Shown here: piece after piece, positions 4,902 to 5,491 of the stretch
Layout of the letters: each line of letters opens with the position of its first letter
Position numbering within the stretch: the stretch's first letter is position 1
Source: Spirochaetales bacterium
GTDB taxonomy: Bacteria > Spirochaetota > Spirochaetia > JABMQR01
Assembly (NCBI GenBank): GCA_023139255.1
Contig: JAGLNY010000047.1
Span: 1 to 5,491 of the forward strand
Length of the DNA: 5,491 nucleotides
Reading direction: 5' to 3'
The notes under the pieces: generated by a model
What the model was told of the DNA's origin: nothing
The model's database searches: none
Seen by the model: the letters and a program-made list of their open reading frames with translations, nothing else
Translations under genes and position numbers: made by a program

Positions 4902-5345
4902 ATGAGAGTAACAGTTGATACAAATATTATTTTCCAGGCTTTATATAGTAGTTCCGGAGCTTCACATCAAATTTTAAAAATGGTCAGGAATGGGGATATA
5001 ACTCTCGCTATATCACTACCTGTATATAAAGATTATCAAGATGTTATGAAAAGAAAACGAACATTAGATTTTATTCAAAAAACGGAAGAAGATGTTGATA
5101 CAGTTTTAGAATTTATTGCACTTGTTGCCGACCCCTATGCAATGAATTATTTATGGAGACCAAATTTGAGGGATGAAAAAGATAATATTTTTGCTGAATT
5201 GGCCTGTAATAGTGGGAGTAAATATCTAATTACCAAGAATATCAAAGATTTTACCATAGGAAATGAACTATCACTTGATTCGTTTGAAATCATTACTCCT
5301 GGTTATTTCCTATACAAATGGAGAAATGAATATGGGAAAAAATAA
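4902..5345 (+). CDS. PIN-domain protein, putative toxin of a toxin-antitoxin module (COG1569-like)
   Basis: This 147-residue single PIN domain would act as a metal-dependent ribonuclease if functional. Visible features are MRVTVDTNIIFQAL (1-14, with D6 and N8), LPVYKDYQDVMKRK (39-52), RPNLRDEKDNIFAELA (86-101, with D91 and D94) and KYLITKNIKDF (107-117). This order and spacing fit the putative toxin-antitoxin PIN family. The acidic residue before the conserved Tyr-45 is D44, where the family usually has glutamate. ATG 4902 is chosen because homologues begin with this M-x-V-T-V-D-T-N pattern and because a 26-base palindrome lies just before it; a longer frame from TTG 4848 would run through that palindrome. 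No clear ribosome site is present. The gene overlaps the RHH gene by 14 bases. RNA target and toxicity are unknown. Confidence 0.85.
   Translation: MRVTVDTNIIFQALYSSSGASHQILKMVRNGDITLAISLPVYKDYQDVMKRKRTLDFIQKTEEDVDTVLEFIALVADPYAMNYLWRPNLRDEKDNIFAELACNSGSKYLITKNIKDFTIGNELSLDSFEIITPGYFLYKWRNEYGKK
5320..5324 (+). promoter_or_regulatory. Ribosome binding site of the RHH gene
   Basis: GGAGA lies within the last codons of the PIN gene, 7 bases before ATG 5332. It gives the antitoxin-like gene a good site while the PIN gene has none, which could favour antitoxin over toxin synthesis. Confidence 0.6.
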
Positions 5346-5491
5346 AAACGTAATGACAATTCGTGTACCTGAAGAACTAAAAGAAAGAATTGAAAAATTT
5401 TCACTTCTTCAAGGTGTTTCAATTAATCAATTTGCTCTTTATTCATTCACCAAAGAATTAGCCGAATTAGAATCCAATCAATTTTTTAGGA
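5332..5491 (+). CDS. Ribbon-helix-helix (CopG-like) protein, putative antitoxin, 3' end outside the window
   Basis: Fifty-three codons are visible before the edge. Residues 7-12 (VMTIRV) form the DNA-binding beta strand, 14-27 helix A (EELKERIEKFSLLQ), GVSIN (28-32) the turn, and about 31-46 helix B (INQFALYSFTKELAEL), a clear ribbon-helix-helix fold. The remaining residues would normally provide the toxin-binding tail, which is cut off here. It starts inside the PIN gene in another frame. Expected role: neutralise the PIN protein and, as a dimer or with the toxin, bind the palindrome at 4871-4896. Gene order is toxin first. An internal ATG at 5353 has no ribosome site. Confidence 0.82.
   Translation, partial: MGKNKNVMTIRVPEELKERIEKFSLLQGVSINQFALYSFTKELAELESNQFFR

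Overview
The window is AT-rich (roughly one third G+C by eye). Its genes have Shine-Dalgarno-type ribosome sites, and three of the six use TTG or GTG starts. The best-matched gene, an Rph/PEP-synthase family enzyme, reads very like the rifampicin phosphotransferases of low-GC Firmicutes such as Listeria and Bacillus, so a low-GC Firmicute is the first guess. The long intergenic stretches and the gene families present would also fit a methanogenic archaeon or a spirochaete. The organism is not settled by the sequence.

Left part, minus strand (1-2490). A TetR/AcrR-type repressor gene (2419-1769, TTG start) is followed, with an ATGA overlap, by an rph-like gene (from 1772) that runs off the left edge after about 590 codons. 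One promoter lies just upstream of the repressor gene. It is framed by two near-identical 13-base sites in inverted orientation, one on the -35 box and one at the predicted transcription start. The simplest reading is a self-repressing operon that releases the antibiotic-modifying enzyme when the repressor meets a ligand.

Middle (2490-2889). This 400-base gap holds no convincing intact gene. It contains a possible broken reading frame (2531-2719, one in-frame TGA), a weak terminator-like hairpin, and a perfect 16-base palindrome just before the next operon.

Right-centre, plus strand (2890-4579). A two-gene ABC-2 type exporter operon: an ATPase (GTG start) and a six-helix permease whose likely TTG start overlaps the ATPase end by 8 bases. 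Substrate unknown; drug or peptide export is plausible.

Right end (4580-5491). A gap of about 320 bases carries three successive inverted repeats. It is followed by a toxin-antitoxin type module: a PIN-domain protein gene, then a ribbon-helix-helix protein gene overlapping it by 14 bases and cut by the window edge. A 26-base near-perfect palindrome sits 5 bases before the PIN start codon and inside a candidate promoter, which suggests autoregulation.

Overall the window is accessory in character: antibiotic modification, export and a toxin-antitoxin pair, each with its own apparent operator. No RNA gene, CRISPR array or intact insertion sequence was seen.
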